64,000 nt of DNA, from the NCBI GenBank assembly GCA_009809945.1, contig WTPW01000595.1, positions 97,096 to 161,095 of the forward strand, in the 5' to 3' direction. Within the stretch, counting starts at the first letter, position 1. Each line of letters begins with the position of its first letter. A model generated the notes under the pieces. That model searched no databases and was not told the DNA's origin. It saw only the letters and a program-made list of their open reading frames with translations. Origin of the DNA: Gigaspora margarita. Taxonomy: Eukaryota; Glomeromycota; Glomeromycetes; Diversisporales; Gigasporaceae. The position numbers and the translations under genes are program-made. Of this stretch, positions 1 through 11,479 are shown piece after piece.

Positions 1-1140
1 AATTGGTACATTGTTTACAAAGCTTTTCTAGATTTGAATTATCGACTGATTTTTCACAGCACCCAAGTTTCACAACCTCTAAGTTTCACAATCACAAACT
101 TGTTCTTTTCAAAATAAATTTAGTTGGTCAACTAATTTTTTGCAGCACTCAAGTTTCACAGCTTTTCTTGATTTGAATTATCAACTGATTTTTTGCAGCA
201 CCTCTTAACTTCTTATTAAAAATAAATTTAATTGGTACATATGTTTACAGTAACAAGCAAGAGCTTTTCTTGATTTGAATTATAATCAACTGATTTTTCG
301 TGGTGCCCAATTTTTACGACCACAAACCCCCAAGTTTTACAATCACAAACTTGTTCTTTTCAAGATAAATTTAGTTGGTAATACATATGTACAACAACAA
401 GCAGAATTTTTTTTGATTTGAATTATCAACTGATTTTTCGCAGAGCCTCTTCACTTTTACAGTAACAAGCAAGAGCTTTTCTTGATTTGAATTATCAACT
501 AAATTTTTCACAGCACTCAAGTTTTACAACTGTAAACTTTGTTCTTTGCTTATCAAGATAAATTTAATTGGTACATTGTTTACAGAGCTTTTCTTGATTT
601 GAATTATCAACTGATTTTTCACAGTGCCCAAGTTTCACAACCCCCTAAGTTTCACAATCACAAACTTGTTCTTTTTAAGATAAATTTAGTTGGTTAACTG
701 ATTTTTTACAGTGCTCAAGTTTTATAGCTTTTCTTAATTTGAATTATCAACTGATTTTTTACAGTACTCAAGTTTCACAACTGTAAACTTTGTTCACAAC
801 CAAACCTCTAAGTTTCACAATCACAAACTTGTTCTTTTCAATTTGTTCTTATAAAAATAAATTTAGTTGGTATATATATATTTACACTGTAAACAAGTAT
901 TTTCTTGATTTGAATTATCAACTGATTTTTTATGGCGCTCAAGTTTCACAATTGTAAACTTTGTTCTTTGCTTATCAAGATCAAGATCAAAATAAATTTA
1001 ATTGGTTATCAAGATAAATTTAGTTGGTATACATATGTTTACAGCAACAAGCAGATAATTGGTATATGTGTTTAAAAGAGCTTTTCTTGATTTGAATTAT
1101 TACAAAGCAAGAGTTTACATATAAATTTATACATCTCTAA
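1..1140. repeat. complex degenerate minisatellite
   Basis: The stretch is built from a small set of recurring phrases in the same order: TTTTCTTGATTTGAATTATC, then AACTGATTTTT, CAAGTTTCACA, ACAAACTTGTTCTTTTC and ATAAATTTAGTTGGT. The GATTTGAATTAT phrase recurs near 30, 155, 270, 415, 485, 595, 735, 905 and 1090, so spacing is irregular (about 70-175 bp), with partial units missing from some copies. No reading frame is maintained. It looks like a higher-order satellite that has been shuffled by unequal exchange, and it runs off the left edge of the window. Confidence 0.85.
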
Positions 1141-1642
1141 CAGGTTAAGATGAGACTATAATATAAGATTATTAATTGTAGATTTAAAGTAATTATTTAT
1201 ATTCTTATTTTTTATGTTTTGCATTACTATTTGGGTATACGGTCCAGATTTTATGGTATTGCAAAGTTTCTCTGAATATTCCTAGGCTGAAATTCACAAT
1301 TGTGCTATAGGCTAAAACTCTAAGAGTTTCTTCATTTTAGAAATATTTTATTTGGTATAATTAAAATTTTGGAACCTTAATTAGCATAATTAAAAATTTA
1401 AATAAAAAAAAATTTAAATCTTAATATTAACATAATTAGCATAATTGAAAATTTAAATGAAAAAAATTTAAATCTTAACATTAACATAATTTTAAAACTT
1501 ACATTAACCTGACTTTGGGCTGGATATAGACTGAATTCATTATTAAGTCTGATCTAATAGTACATTATTTACCTTTTTAAAATCACATTATGTGTATTAT
1601 TGTATATTATGTGATTATATAGAAGTAATTCTATTCAATCAC

Positions 1643-1712
1643 CCCTCTATAGAATCACCAAAAAGTGCTAGACAAACTGGGTAATTATATAGGAGAAAGA
1701 CTGTATTTACAA
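1643..1712. mobile_element. degenerate pogo-type MITE terminus
   Basis: The phrase CACCCCTCTATAGAATCACC, followed by AAAAAGTGCTA and ending in AGACTGTA, is a worn copy of the right end of the element at 29825-30507 (CACACCTCTATACAATCACC ... GGTCTGACTGTA). No partner end is visible, so it is a solo remnant. The surrounding 1141-1640 holds no gene that I can see, only AT-rich sequence with short repeated phrases such as TTAACATAATTAGCATAATT. Confidence 0.45.
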
Positions 1713-3481
1713 TAGTAGTTCTCAATTTTTTGAAAAAGATTCTTCATTATCAGTATCTTTTACATCTTTACTTATTCTTTTATCCAACTATTATCACTTT
1801 CATTAAAAATATCTTTGATTAACTTGTATATAACATGTTTTTGATAGTTTTGTTAATAAAATCTTGAATATTTTCATTAAAAATATCAATATTATTTTTT
1901 ATATTGATAAAATAATGATCTTTGTCTTCATCATTATACATTTCAATTATTTTTTCTTTTGAATTTTGAAAAAATTGTTTTTCTTGTAAACATGATTCAT
2001 TATCTATTTTAGCAATCTTATTGTCAAAAAAAGTCTTTTTGTTGTGTATTTGTAGACTTTTTACTTGAAAAATCTTTAATATATTTTGTTATAATTTCAT
2101 TAAAAAGATAATATAATTTTTTTTTCTAATAATTCATTTAACCAATTAAATGCTTCTTTTAAATTTTTGATTTTTTTAGTATTGTGTGATGATTGAATAA
2201 TTGTATTATAGATTCTTGACTTAAATCTTGCAATAGGAAAATCCAAAAAAGCATTATCTATTGATTGTATTATTAGATTATATTGGTTATTATTAGCTAA
2301 AGATTGTTCATTCTGTTCAGCTCTTATCTGGTTTTTTAATACAGTATACAAAAGATTATTATAATAATTCTTTCTTGTTTGTATTAATAATTTTTGATCA
2401 TGTTCATTTTCTAATAATGTTTGATTAAGCTTATTAAGTAATTGTGCTAAAGTACTTTCATTTGCTAATAATTCAGCTTTTTGTCTCCTAGTATATTGTT
2501 TAATCAAATATTCAATGCGATTATAATTTGCTATTTTAAAAGGTCTTGCAATTATTCATGCCTCATTTGTTGCAAAATTGCAGTTTGTTTATTATAAGAT
2601 ATATTTTCACCTCTTAATATATGAATTCTTCTGTCCTTTATCTTCCAATAAAAATATATCTGTTGTTTTTGAAATCTCATTTTTAATCTCATCATAATAT
2701 TTATTTGTTAAAGTAAAGTTACTAATGTTTTAGTATATAAATTATTCAATTCAACTCATTGGTTTTCACAGTTAATATACTACTTTGATGTATTTCTTTA
2801 TACCAATATCTATCAACTTCTAAATTTGTAATATTAGTTTCTTCAAGTATTCCTTTATGAATTCTTTGATAATTAGATTCTTGTTGTTGCTCTAATAATA
2901 TTCTAATATGTTCTTTACATATTTTATTAAGATTTTCTTTGTATTAGATAAACATAGTAAATTATCAATTTTAGTTATCCAATTATTATATAATCTACTC
3001 AAATCACTCTCATTTTGAATTTGTTCAACAAAACTATTATATTCTGCTATATATTTTGTCCAATATTCTAATCAAGCCAATCTTAAATCATTAAGTTGAT
3101 TTTGTAATTTTTGAGATAATATTATATCTTTAAGTATTTTTTGATGCCAATGTTGAAAATCACATAATCTCTCTATATTTTCTAATGTTTCTAGTTCAAT
3201 TTCAGCTAGAATCTTATTGAATCTTATCATACATTTTTTTTGCTCAATTTGTAATTGCTGTAATTGTTCCTGTTGTTTATTTGATAAAGATGAATTTTGA
3301 ATTTTTAAACCTATCTTCTCATTTTCTTTTAACAATTCCAAATCTAATGTTGCTAATATTCGATTATATATTTTTTCAAATTCATTATTTGTTAAAGGAT
3401 TTGGTGCAATACTTGCAAGTTTTATTAATAAATAATTATAAAACTCTTTATCATTATTTATTTTTTTAAATAGTTTAGATA
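1713..3481 (-). pseudogene. coiled-coil-rich ORF remnant, unknown family (fossil)
   Basis: The minus strand carries long Lys/Asn/Gln/Leu-rich reading frames, the best being 3072-3341 and 2100-2507. Both look helical with heptad-like leucines (for example QQEQLQQLQIEQKK and AELLANESTLAQLLNKLNQ). Composition and strand are continuous from about 3.48 kb down to 1.7 kb, which suggests one long coiled-coil gene that has decayed. I recognise no domain. It lies on the same strand as the other ORFs of the 1.7-8.1 kb island and could be a structural protein of a virus-like or plasmid-like element; that is inference. It is treated as a broken fossil. Confidence 0.45.
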
Positions 3482-3834
3482 TTCATTTCTTATAACAACA
3501 ATTTTTATAGGTCTTTGAATTAACTTTACATTTGCACTCAAATATAATTTGTTTATTTATTATTTGCTGAAAAAAATAATGATATTTATAAAAAAATAAT
3601 TAAAATAAAAAAATAAAAAAAATTTATTTCTTTTATAGCATTTATCAATGGCAAAAAAAATTATCTATTGCTCTAGCTGTTTTAAAATCTGGTTTTCATG
3701 CTGTTTCTATACTCCCACCATGAAAAAAAGAGATATGACTGTTTTTCCTTCTATAGAACTAAAAATTTTACCAAATTCAAGAAAATCTTTATCTTCATTT
3801 TCTTGTCTAAATTTATAAAACATATTACAATAAT

Positions 3835-4501
3835 CTACAAAAAAACTAAAGCAAAATTCTCTTGATTGAAAATTTTAATATTACTTTCATCATTCTTAAG
3901 AAAACAAACTTTTAATTTGTTAAGATTCAAACATAAATTTACTTCATGATTTTGATATTTACGTCCATTACATTTAATTTTTAATTCAGTTTCTAAGTGA
4001 GGTTTAATATATTCATAAAATTGAATATTATTATCTATTAAGATATCTCTAAGCACAGGTTGTGATTCAATTGCAACATCTCGATCACATATTTCAATAA
4101 TATAAAAATTTAGTTTCATTGATTCTAAAAGTGGAGTTATATATTTTGTTTTTTTATTAGCAACTGGTATTTCAGTTCTTTTTTGTATATCTTGATCTTG
4201 ATAGTTGTATAATAACATCATGTAATTTGAGATTCTTTTGATTTGTATTAATTTTTTGAAATATTCTATGATAAAATATCCTATATGTAATTGGTAAAAA
4301 AATAGTTCTTTGTTTTTTATTTTTTCCATCTTCAATTTTTTCAATATGTGGACCAAATTCAATTTCTGTATCTATAAATACACCATATTCTCTTTTAATA
4401 TGACAAATATTTGATCTTCTTTCATTACCACAAAATCTAACAATATATGAATCATTAACTTGTGCTAAAGTTTTTGATACAAGTGCTATTAGCCGTGCCA
4501 T
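3835..4501 (-). pseudogene. paralogue A of a tandem ORF pair, unknown family (fossil)
   Basis: The minus-strand frames here encode a basic N-terminal part (start codon at 4501, MARLIALVSKTLAQVNDSYI) and a C-terminal part with IEICDRDVAIESQPVLRDIL and a short motif LCLNLNKLKVC. The C-terminal part resembles the segment 4850-5144 of the next gene upstream: IEICD, a YIKPHLETELKIKC-like stretch, and LCxxLNxLxVC recur in both. The two are therefore tandem paralogues of about 220-240 residues. No database family is recognised. The copy is broken. Its neighbours are coiled-coil and Mrr-like nuclease remnants on the same strand. Confidence 0.5.
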
Positions 4502-4849
4502 TTATTTAATATATTAAAAATAAAATAAAAAATTTAAAACAAAAAAATAATAAAAATATTGTATATTTATATAAATTTAAGGTTACATAGTATCACAACA
4601 ATCTGTAATAGCTTGAAATATAGCATTATATATTGGAGCATATTTCATATCTGGTATATATGCTGATTCAATATATCCTCTACTAAAAAAAAAAAGGAAT
4701 TCCTGAATCTCCTATTTTTTCATTAAAAGTACTACCTAAAGCTATTATAATAGCTTCATTATTATTAGAATCTGTTTTTTTTTAAACAGATATATCCAAT
4801 TCATATAATCTAAAATAACTACAATAGCATAATTTCCTTTATCAAATAC

Positions 4850-5496
4850 TCAGAATTGATTATCTTCTTCAGATTTAACACAAACATGTAAATGATTTAA
4901 ATCTATACATAATATCATTTTATCATTTGTAAATTTGCATGTTGAACAATTAATTGTTAACTCATTTTGTAAATAAACAGTTATATATTTTCTAAACTGA
5001 ACATTTTGAAGATTATAATCAACCAAAAGATCAGTAATATTCAAAGATGTTTTTTTTGCTAAATCAATATCACATATTTCTATAAGATATGCTTTTAATG
5101 TTAAAGGTCCAACTAAAGGTGTAATTACTTGACTCCCTTTTTTTACTGGAATATTAAGTTATTTTCTTGTAAATTACTATCATATGTTGTAAATTTTAAA
5201 TGAATCGAAATATCTTGCAACTCAAAGTTAGTAAATCTATGACAAAATAATCTAGTCGATAATGTATCAAAATAAAATGTTTTATTATTTTCATGATGAG
5301 CACCTAAAACAATTCTTTCAATCTTTACACCAACTTCACATTTAGCATTACAAGCATTTAAATAATCTTTATCTCCACAATACCCAATATTACATGATCC
5401 TGTTACCAGTAATTTACTATTTGTAAAACCAGTTTTTTGTTTAACAAATAAACTTTTTTTTGCTTTTACTTTTTTTTCTTTTTTTTCAACAGGCAT
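4850..5496 (-). pseudogene. paralogue B of a tandem ORF pair, unknown family (fossil)
   Basis: A start codon at 5496 opens a very basic N-terminus (MPVEKKEKKVKAKK) followed by a cysteine-containing stretch (CNIGYCGDKDYLNACNAKC). The part near 4850-5044 contains CSTCKFTNDKMILCIDLNHLHVC, whose last eleven residues match the LCLNLNKLKVC of paralogue A. The spaced cysteines could bind metal, but no standard zinc-finger pattern is certain. Between the paralogues (4502-4849) the sequence is AT-rich and similar in composition. The copy is broken. Function unknown. Confidence 0.5.
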
Positions 5497-6422
5497 TTAT
5501 TTACCATACTTTGAGCAATCTTTTCTTTTTTTACTGATAATTCTTCTTTTAACAACTAAAGTTTGCTAACAGTTCTTGTTTTAACAATTGAAAATTTTCT
5601 TTTAGTTTGAATTAGTGTTTTAACAGTTGATTTTCTTTTACTATTTTTTAGATTGAGTTTTTTTTTGTTGTTTTTTTTATTAATTGGTACCAGTTTGTAG
5701 ATATTGATCTATTAAAAATACTAAATTTGTTAAAACAGCTTGTATTGTATTAAAAAAAGAATCTTTAGTAAAATAAATAAAATTTGTTATGTATTCAAAA
5801 TTTATTAAGTCAAATTTAATATGTGTAATAATAATTGTATAAATTAAAAGTAATAAAAAAACTGTGTATAAAAAATATGTTGCTAATTCTAATATTAATC
5901 ATAATTTGTTATATCATTCACAAATCTCAAGGTTATTCATTTTAAAATACTTTAAAAAAATATTCAGTCTAATTTATATATTTTTAGGATTGTTTTTAGA
6001 ATTTTCTGGACTTGTTTTCATTTATCACCAATCATTTAAAAAATCTCACTACTATCATCAAATTCTTTAAAAATAGAATATTCTTTTTTAACAAAATTAT
6101 TATATTTTAAAAGTTTTTTCTTTGGTTTTTGTTCAACTTCCTTTTCATTTTCACTATTTTCTGAGCTTGAAGTTTTTGTTCTTTTTTATTTATTTTTAAC
6201 ATTTTTTGTGTATCATATATTATATCAGCTATACATTCAATATTTTGTAAATTTTCTATCTAATATTTAGAGTCATCTTTCATTAATTTTATAATAAGAT
6301 TCTTTTTAGATTTCAAATTAGTTATGATTTCTTTAAGAAGAGTTTTTGCTATTTTTATAATTATACAAAAAAAAATATAAAAAAATAAAAAATAAATTTA
6401 ATAATAAGAAGATACTTTAAAT
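5497..6422 (-). pseudogene. Lys/Asn-rich coding remnants (fossil)
   Basis: Between the ORF pair and the MITE at 6423, the minus strand retains short Lys- and Asn-rich helical frames, e.g. KTLLKEIITNLKSKKNLIIK near 6290-6350 and charged sequence near 6120-6240. No start or domain can be assigned. I interpret this as further decayed coding sequence of the 1.7-8.1 kb island, with low certainty. Confidence 0.3.
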
Positions 6423-6706
6423 AGGGTTTCTCAAATTTAAATCAAATCAATTATTGGGTCAATTTGAATTTGTTCAAATCAAATTGACTCTGATTTTAAT
6501 TTGATTTAATTCAAATATTTGGATTTGAATTTGCTTTGAATTTGAATTTTTAATAGTAATTTTCAAATCAAATCAAATATTTGCCAAATCAAATCAAATT
6601 TGGCCAGATTTGAATTTGATCAAATCAAATATAGTCAAATTTGAATTTGAATTTGATCAAATATTTGATTCAAATATTTGACGATCAAATCAAATTGCAG
6701 AACCCT
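6423..6706. mobile_element. MITE-like element filled with TTTGATTTGAAT repeats
   Basis: The ends are inverted: the left begins AGGGTTTCTCAAATTTAAAT and the right ends CAAATTGCAGAACCCT. The interior consists almost wholly of short units made of CAAAT/ATTTG, both direct and inverted (CAAATCAAAT, AAATTTGAATTTG). The flanks TACTTTAAAT and AACTTTATAT agree at 8 of 10 positions and could be a worn 9-10 bp target duplication, as in Mutator-type elements. It can fold into many alternative hairpins. Confidence 0.55.
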
Positions 6707-6904
6707 AACTTTATATTTATCTATTTATTTAATAATTGTATTTGTTTTATTCATTTATTGTCTTCATTTATTGTCTTCTTCTTTTTGTTTAACTTTAAAA
6801 GAAAATATAGTCCCTCTATCAAGTAGTTTTGGTTTTTCATCACCATTTTCTTCTCTGCCAATTTCCCATTTATCAATTGATACTCTTTCAATTGCTTAAA
6901 TAGT

Positions 6905-7216
6905 GCACTAGATTTTGTATTTGGATTATTTGGATCAGGGTTTGTGATACCAAGATTTTTGTAAATTCTAATAGTATAATTTCTAAACTATGTGACCATT
7001 GTGAAATTGAATAACCAAATTCTTTAACAAATCAAACTAAAATTGTTTTTTTAATATTTTTACATTGAATTAAAATTGTATTTTTCTTATATATTGCTAT
7101 AATATCAATTTATCCATCTCCTTGAGTAACTTTAATTTTATTTGCTAAAATATTAGCAGAAGTGAGAATTTTTTGAATAATTATCTCAAAGTCATAATCT
7201 GATTTGTAATTTATTA
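6905..7216 (-). pseudogene. Mrr-like restriction-endonuclease-fold remnant (fossil)
   Basis: On the minus strand, the region holds the core of a PD-(D/E)XK nuclease of the Mrr/type IV restriction class: a helix (DYDFEIIIQKILTSANIL), then a GDG-x-ID motif near 7110 and the strand ILIQCKN near 7060, which in the family carries the catalytic D and QxK residues, and a following FVKEFGYSI helix. Such domains are common in Rhizophagus proteins (from memory). Here it is broken. It sits among other decayed ORFs on the same strand, so it may belong to the same lost element. Confidence 0.5.
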
Positions 7217-7630
7217 ACTAAACAAAAAAGAAATTAATACAAGATTTTTATTTATTAATATTTGCAACTTTCATATCTGGGTCAGTTTCTCCTTAAGAAA
7301 TAAACATAATCCATAAATTTAAATTTACTCAGAATTATATTCTTCTTAAGTATGACAGTGTGACTTTAAAATCAAAATATTAAGTGAATTGAACTTTGCT
7401 AACCCTTTTTTTTTTTGTTTCTTCTTTAGACATTTTTATAATTTGAATAAGTGTAATTAATAAATTACAAAAAAATTGAAGTTATGGATATAATAATACA
7501 AATAATTAATAAAAAAACTAAATATTCATTTATTTATTGGTTACATAATTAAAATTCTATTTGGTCATTAGACTGAATAGATATATTTATTAAATAATAA
7601 ATAAATAAGAAATAAAATAAAAAATTCTAT

Positions 7631-8106
7631 CTAGGATAGAGTTTGTTGTTTTGTTAGACCAAATCTAGTTTTACCCAATCTAGAATCAACTGAAATTTCT
7701 TCTTCAATCTCTTCCTTAATTGGAGAGCTAATTGAAGAAGGATTTTCTTCTACAAAATTAGTATTTTCAAGTTTATGTTTCTTAATAGGTCTCCTTCTAA
7801 ATTTAGCATGAATCACTTCATAATTTGTTTAAGATTTGACTTGATAGAAGAAGTTAGTTTAAGTTTTTGCAATTCTTTTAATTCATAGAGTAACTATTCA
7901 TTATTATTATTAGGTTCTACTTGTTTTGGATGCATATCATCATCAAGAATAGTAAAATAAATTGCTGTTTTGTAATCTTTTGCAAGAATATATCATTTTG
8001 ATAAATAAACTTTCTTATCAGGCGATACTAACAAATATAAAGAAAATTCTCTAACTTCTTGTTCATATTTCTCTATAATTTCTTTTTTTGTTTTTATCAA
8101 ATTCAT
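7631..8106 (-). pseudogene. charged ORF remnant, unknown (fossil)
   Basis: Minus-strand coding remnants start at 8106 (MNLIKTKKEIIEKYEQEVRE) and end in a basic/acidic tail at 7631-7816 (KFRRRPIKKHKLE, then EEIEEEISVDSRLGKTRFGL). It reads like a small, largely disordered protein with a possible nuclear localisation cluster (RRRPIKKHK). No family is recognised and the gene is broken. It appears to be the 5'-most gene of the 1.7-8.1 kb minus-strand island. Confidence 0.3.
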
Positions 8107-9443
8107 GTTTATATCAAACTAATATTGAATTTGATTTGTTAAAGATAAGGCATCATAGTAAATCTATGCTAAGCAATAAACTTAATTGTGTTAATAAAAG
8201 AGAAATATTGTGATTGATAATCAATCAACAATTAGTATTCTTTCTTTGCTATATTGTATTTTTTTACTTCAGCAATTCTGCCTCCTGTGTCTGTAAACTT
8301 TATTATACAACTGCATTGTATATATTACATTTGACTATAACAGAAAGCTCACCTGGCTTACATTCAAGTGTGACCTGCCTAGTAAATTTTTGTCTCAATT
8401 TGATTCTCAACTTACTGAGAATATGATCCCTCCTATCACTAGCAAGCACATGATCACCATATCAAGATTGCCTTCTTTTTAAACTTTTCTCTTCTGACTT
8501 CTCTAGTAGGAATAGTCTACTAAAAGAAAAAACTATGACAAAAAGAAAAGAAAAATATAAGGGGAAGATAAAATAGGAGAATCTCAACTACTACCTAAAT
8601 AAACAACCAAATTCAAAACAAATATAAAATGAAAAGAAAGAAGAAAAAACAAAAAGAAAAAATCATAATAGCACTATTAATGCCTGTGCTAGACTATAAA
8701 AATTATATAGTATTTTGTAAAGAAATGCCTTATTAAAATGCTATATGTACAGTATAAGAAAAAGAAAAAAAAAACAAAATTTATGTGCAATAAAAGAAAG
8801 TTCTAGAAAGAAATTTATCAAATGTTCCCTCCAGATCTCTGACATATATTTTTTCATTTATCTTGTATGCAGCAATGGATCTCACTTATAACATCAATTC
8901 CAATTCAGTAGGTGCATTCCCAATTAGGAAGGAGTAAACACTGCTGATCTTTTGAAAAGAGCAAACCGAAATGCCCACTTTTTTAAAATTTCAAAAAGAC
9001 CAAAGGGGCAAAAGAAAAGAGTACCAAACCAAAAGAAGTTTGAAGGAGTTACGCTATATAGAATAACATATCTAACTAGGCCTCTACTTCTATTTTCATA
9101 TCCTTAGAACTTGACAAAACTTTAGAGTTTCTTTACTATGTCTTTGCTCAATAGTACCACAGCCTGCCAAGATGCCTTGCTTAAAAGTCTGCATATCTTT
9201 TACATTTCTATTTCATGCACAGAACATTCATTGAATGGACTTTGTACCTAATAGCAGCTTGGTGAAGTTTTGTTGTAGGTAGATATGTTAACTATGTAGT
9301 TTTTCATAGGTCAGTTTTTTTGGAAAATTTGGTACGAGTAATCATTAAAAGAGTTTTTTACTGATACTTTGCTGTATTGTATTCTTCTATTTTGATTTGA
9401 TAAATACATAATTAAAATTTTAATTAGTTTTTATTAAGACTGA
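8107..9443. other. intergenic, nothing recognised
   Basis: About 1.3 kb without a convincing gene or repeat. Short open frames (for example 8214-8426) have no recognisable content. An A/G-rich stretch runs from about 8520 to 8820. Confidence 0.6.
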
Positions 9444-10095
9444 TTAAATATATAATAAATAAAAAAATAATTCTAAGAATATTTCTAAGAATATTTTCCA
9501 TTGTCCAAAAACATTTTTCTTCCGTAAAGAAGTACTGGTGCTATGTATTTTCTTTACTTTTTTTTTTGCTTTAGAGATGTATATATTAAGACTATGATCT
9601 GATTCAGCATCAAAGGAGGTATTCTCAGAATCAGATCCAGAGTCATCACCAGAAGAGCTGTTAGTATCTGAACCTGAATCAGAACCCAAATCTAAAGTAA
9701 CTGTATTAATCTTACCTTTTTTATTTTTGCTAGTTTCTTGAAGTTAGATTTTTTCTTTTTAGGGCACTTGCGAGAATTGTGCCAGTTCTATTACAATTCG
9801 AACAACGGTGTTTGGATGATTTGATAACAGAATGAACTCCTGCCTTGAAACCTTTTGATAAAGCCTTATTTATTGATAACTTACCTATACGATCAGCTAG
9901 TTCTTCATCAGAGTTGACTTCAATATTTTTCTTTGATTGTACTGGCTTTGCCAAACACTTATCTAACACTTTTTTATAAAGATCATTAGCTAAAGATTCT
10001 ATAATTTGGCTGGCTAAAGGAGTTGGGTTTATAAGATTACGATAAATAAAATTTTCAGAATTTATGCTATACCCATCTGGTGGTCTTTCTGGCAT
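9444..10095 (-). pseudogene. zinc-knuckle ORF with acidic Ser tail, broken
   Basis: Minus-strand frames start at 10095 with MPERPPDGYSINSENFIYRN, continue through a helical part (ESLANDLYKKVLDKCLAKP, DELADRIGKLSINKALSKGF) and reach CSNCNRTG, the first half of a CCHC zinc knuckle. Downstream comes a very acidic serine-rich tail (GSDSGSDTNSSSGDDSGSDS). I recognise this order, RPP-GY N-terminus, zinc knuckle, acidic tail, as a multicopy protein of Rhizophagus. Whether it is a host nucleic-acid-binding family or a Gag-like protein of a mobile element is not decidable here, so it is treated as a broken fossil. Confidence 0.6.
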
Positions 10096-10569
10096 ATATT
10101 TATCTGGTACTCTAAGGTAGTGACTTGGTGCACCATACTAATTTTGTTAAAACATCAAGTGTTTTTTATATTTGCTCATAGTAAAACAAGCCTTTCTATA
10201 ATATTTTACTAATGCTACTATTGGTTAATGCAATAAATTAGAATCCAATTACTTTGTCATTTAACTATTTAAACATTGTACTAACAAATACTTTGTGACT
10301 TTTTTACTTGCTTAGTATTAGCATATCATTTGACCCAAATCATCTATATATATGTCTACACAATAATGATACTCTCAATATAAAAAACACACTGCATGAC
10401 TAATGAATGCTTTATTTTAAAAATCTTTAAAGGCTATTTCCTTAAATATTTAATTGTTACCCATATTGTAAAACTTTAAATACATGTCTACATATAGTAT
10501 ATACATAAATACAGAATTTGTCATGATCAAATTACATTATCAAATTGATAAACATTTTATATAAATTTA
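10096..10569. other. intergenic, nothing recognised
   Basis: AT-rich spacer without gene, tandem repeat or clear terminal repeats. Confidence 0.5.
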
Positions 10570-10740
10570 TTGTTCTCATTAGTAAATCTAGAACATAAAA
10601 ATTTTATAAATGTTCTCTTTGAGAACATTTCAAGAGGTTAAAATGTTCTCAAATAAGAGAACCTTTTTTTAAATATTAATGTTCTTAAAAAAACTCAAAT
10701 GTTCATCGAGAACCATGAGAACATTGAATTTTAAACACTG
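10570..10740. mobile_element. hAT-type MITE, one end missing (TGTTCTC family)
   Basis: The segment is dense in TGTTCTC and GAGAACAT phrases and ends with GAATTTTAAACACTG, the same terminus as the complete copy at 44087-44314. The expected left terminus (CAGTGTTTAAA) is not found, so the element is truncated on that side. The following stretch 10741-11100 shows no gene. Confidence 0.7.
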
Positions 10741-11479
10741 AACATAACTTACATCGCTTAGCTCTCTTTAATTACCACACATGTGAACCTTATGTAATCA
10801 GTAGAGATGCAGAAAATTTGGAATCGAGACAGGTCGTAATGTAACTAAGTTATAACTTGATCACATTCAATTTTGAATTACATGTAACATTCATATTTAC
10901 TTTATTCTTGTAACATATGAAAAGCTAAGCAATAATGATGCATAAAATATAATAAATAAAGGCAACCAGTAACGCTGTCATAAAAATGAATGAATACTAT
11001 TATTATTATTGGATACTAGTCTTAATTATCTTTATAATTGTCTTCTCAGGCTGTAATACCATGATGGTAAGACAGCAAGAGAATAATAGTTAAGTAAACA
11101 TCAACGTTAAATTTATGAATGTAATTATGATAAATAAATTTAATTAATACGAAGGTTTTTAGTTTGTTGTCTAGGAAGGTTATTACAAGCAAAAAAAAAG
11201 ATTTTGTGGCAGCATTTCTCTTAAGAGGATTTCCACGATTCATAGTTGTTTTTCGAAAAAAATAGAAGATACATGCAGATAATTTTTTTTTCAACAGCGT
11301 TATATGGAAATGCTTTTAACCCCATTGTTTTTGTTTCTGATATAATTCCCATCCATGAAATACTAAAAAATGGATGTAAGGTGTCACATGACTTGGTAAA
11401 TAAAGACCTTTAATAATGTTTTGTGGATTATTCGAACTTTTTTGTCTTGCATTAAAAAAAAGTTTAACCAGTCGAGTGC

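Noticed and set aside
8214-8426. 70-residue Cys/Leu-rich frame
   Set aside because: No start context, intron or homology that I can support.
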